Shown piece by piece: positions 63,082 to 64,000 of a stretch of DNA of 64,000 bases (its first letter is position 1; each line of letters starts with the position of its first letter). Below the pieces are notes generated by a model that saw only the letters and a list, made by a program, of their open reading frames with translations, ran no database searches and was not told the origin of the DNA. Origin of the DNA: Erythrobacteraceae bacterium (lineage in GTDB: Bacteria > Pseudomonadota > Alphaproteobacteria > Sphingomonadales > Sphingomonadaceae); contig JAIYAM010000038.1 of assembly GCA_027489065.1 (NCBI GenBank), positions 1 to 64,000 on the forward strand, in the 5' to 3' direction. A program made the position numbers and the translations under genes.

Positions 63082-64000
63082 ATGTGCGGGATTGCCGGGA
63101 TATTCCATGCCGAAACGCCCAAGCCGGTCGATCCGGCGCGGGTGGTGCGCATGTGCGACGCGCTGGCGCACCGCGGCCCTGACGGGTCGGGGGTGTGGAC
63201 CGACCACGGCGTCGGCCTCGGCCACCGCCGCCTTTCGATCATCGATGTCGCCGGTTCCCCGCAGCCGATGCACGCCGCCGATGGCCGCGCGGTGATCGTC
63301 TTCAACGGCGAGATCTACAATTTCCGCGAGCTGCGCCGCGAGCTGGAGCAATCGGGTTTCACCTTCCGCACCTCGGGCGACACCGAGGTGATCCTTGCCG
63401 CATGGCAGCGCTGGGGGCCGGATTGTCTTTCGCGGCTCGACGGGATGTTCGCCTTCGCGCTGTTCGACCTCGACAAGCGCCAGCTGTTTCTGGCTCGCGA
63501 CCGCTTCGGGGTGAAGCCGTTGTTCCTGGCACATCTTTCGGACGGCAGCATCGCCTTCGCCTCCGAGCTGAAGGGCCTCCTGGCGCATCCGCTGCTGCGC
63601 CGCCGGGTGAACCCCCAGGCGATCGAGGCCTATATGGCGTGGGGCTATGTGCCGGACACGCATTCCATTCTCGCCGGGGTGGAGAAGCTCCCCGCGGGTC
63701 ACTTCTGGCTGATGGAGCAGGGCAGGGCGCCCGGCCGTCCGCAGCGCTGGTGGGACATCGACTTCACCCAGCGCGAGCGCGGCAGCGAGGCCGATCTCTC
63801 GGCTCAGCTCGTCCACCTGCTACGCGAGGGCGTGCGGTCGCGCATGGTCGCCGATGTGCCTTTGGGCGCGTTCCTGTCGGGCGGGGTGGATAGTTCCGGC
63901 GTCGTCGCGCTGATGGCCGAGGCCAGCGCTTCGCCCGTGCAGACCTGCTCGATCGGCTTCGACGTCGCCGCCTATGACGAAACGTCGTATGCGAGGCAGG
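63082..64000 (+). CDS. XrtA/PEP-CTERM system amidotransferase, asparagine-synthase type (3' end outside window)
   Basis: The first 306 codons are present. The N-terminal Cys2 and the glutaminase domain ('MCGIAGIFHAETPKPVDPARVVRMCDALAHRGPDGSGVW', 'GLGHRRLSIID', 'VIVFNGEIYNFRELR', 'SGDTEVILAAWQRWG', 'ARDRFGVKPLF') are those of AsnB-type amidotransferases. The synthetase domain begins with the pyrophosphatase loop 'VPLGAFLSGGVDSSGVVAL'. Members in XrtA clusters (TIGR03108 type) probably amidate a uronic acid or peptide in the polymer. The gene is cut by the end of the window. Confidence 0.93.
   Translation, partial: MCGIAGIFHAETPKPVDPARVVRMCDALAHRGPDGSGVWTDHGVGLGHRRLSIIDVAGSPQPMHAADGRAVIVFNGEIYNFRELRRELEQSGFTFRTSGDTEVILAAWQRWGPDCLSRLDGMFAFALFDLDKRQLFLARDRFGVKPLFLAHLSDGSIAFASELKGLLAHPLLRRRVNPQAIEAYMAWGYVPDTHSILAGVEKLPAGHFWLMEQGRAPGRPQRWWDIDFTQRERGSEADLSAQLVHLLREGVRSRMVADVPLGAFLSGGVDSSGVVALMAEASASPVQTCSIGFDVAAYDETSYARQ

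Overview
The window reads as chromosomal DNA of a high-GC alphaproteobacterium. Gene content and protein style (degenerate PHP domain in DnaE, KPN_02809-type zinc peptidase, a full XrtA/PEP-CTERM exopolysaccharide cluster, RppH, single LolC/E-type permease plus LolD) fit the Sphingomonadales, most likely Erythrobacteraceae. The genus is an inference. Coding density is high, many neighbours overlap by ATGA, GTGA or TGATG, and no stretch longer than 300 bp lacks a gene.

Layout. 1-0.5 kb: 3' end of sdhA with an overlapping mini-lipoprotein. 0.7-3.4 kb: two unknown membrane proteins and a secreted C13 (legumain-like) peptidase. 3.4-4.9 kb: a hotdog thioesterase / TetR / hotdog thioesterase operon behind a perfect palindromic operator. 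5.0-7.2 kb: a BlaI/BlaR1 pair with two canonical BlaI dyads but no beta-lactamase. 7.3-19.5 kb: housekeeping and accessory enzymes (zinc peptidase, 3-hydroxybutyrate dehydrogenase, M28 peptidase, GuaB, RsmB-like methyltransferase, RppH, lipase, photolyase, beta-lactamase-fold hydrolase) with one REP-like palindrome. 19.6-38.5 kb: PilZ protein, PurF, Lol exporter, DnaE, OmpA, acyl-CoA ligase, radical SAM protein, MoaB, lytic transglycosylase and a UDG-fold protein. 38.6-46.9 kb: ETF-QO, an AT-richer orphan barstar gene, IspE, N-formylglutamate amidohydrolase, IlvD, NnrD and an RNA m5U methyltransferase. 46.9-64.0 kb: the XrtA cluster. It holds two hydrolases, an ACP, an acyl ligase, a PLP decarboxylase, Wza-like export, chain-length protein, BY-kinase, outer-membrane barrel, ATPase, deacetylase, FemAB protein, glycosyltransferase and exosortase A, and ends in an asparagine-synthase-like amidotransferase cut by the window edge.

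The most striking signal is non-coding. Three parS-like ParB sites lie about 14-15 kb apart (19641, 34675, 48357); the first is a perfect TGTTTCACGTGAAACA. Each is followed, in the same relative polarity, by a tandem array of 11-bp units GGGGTCTRGNN (five, three and four units), one helical turn per unit and G-quadruplex-capable. I know of no description of such a composite parS element. It suggests the window lies in the origin-proximal segregation domain and that parS may have a partner binding array in this lineage. Two of the three parS sites also form the first codons of genes.
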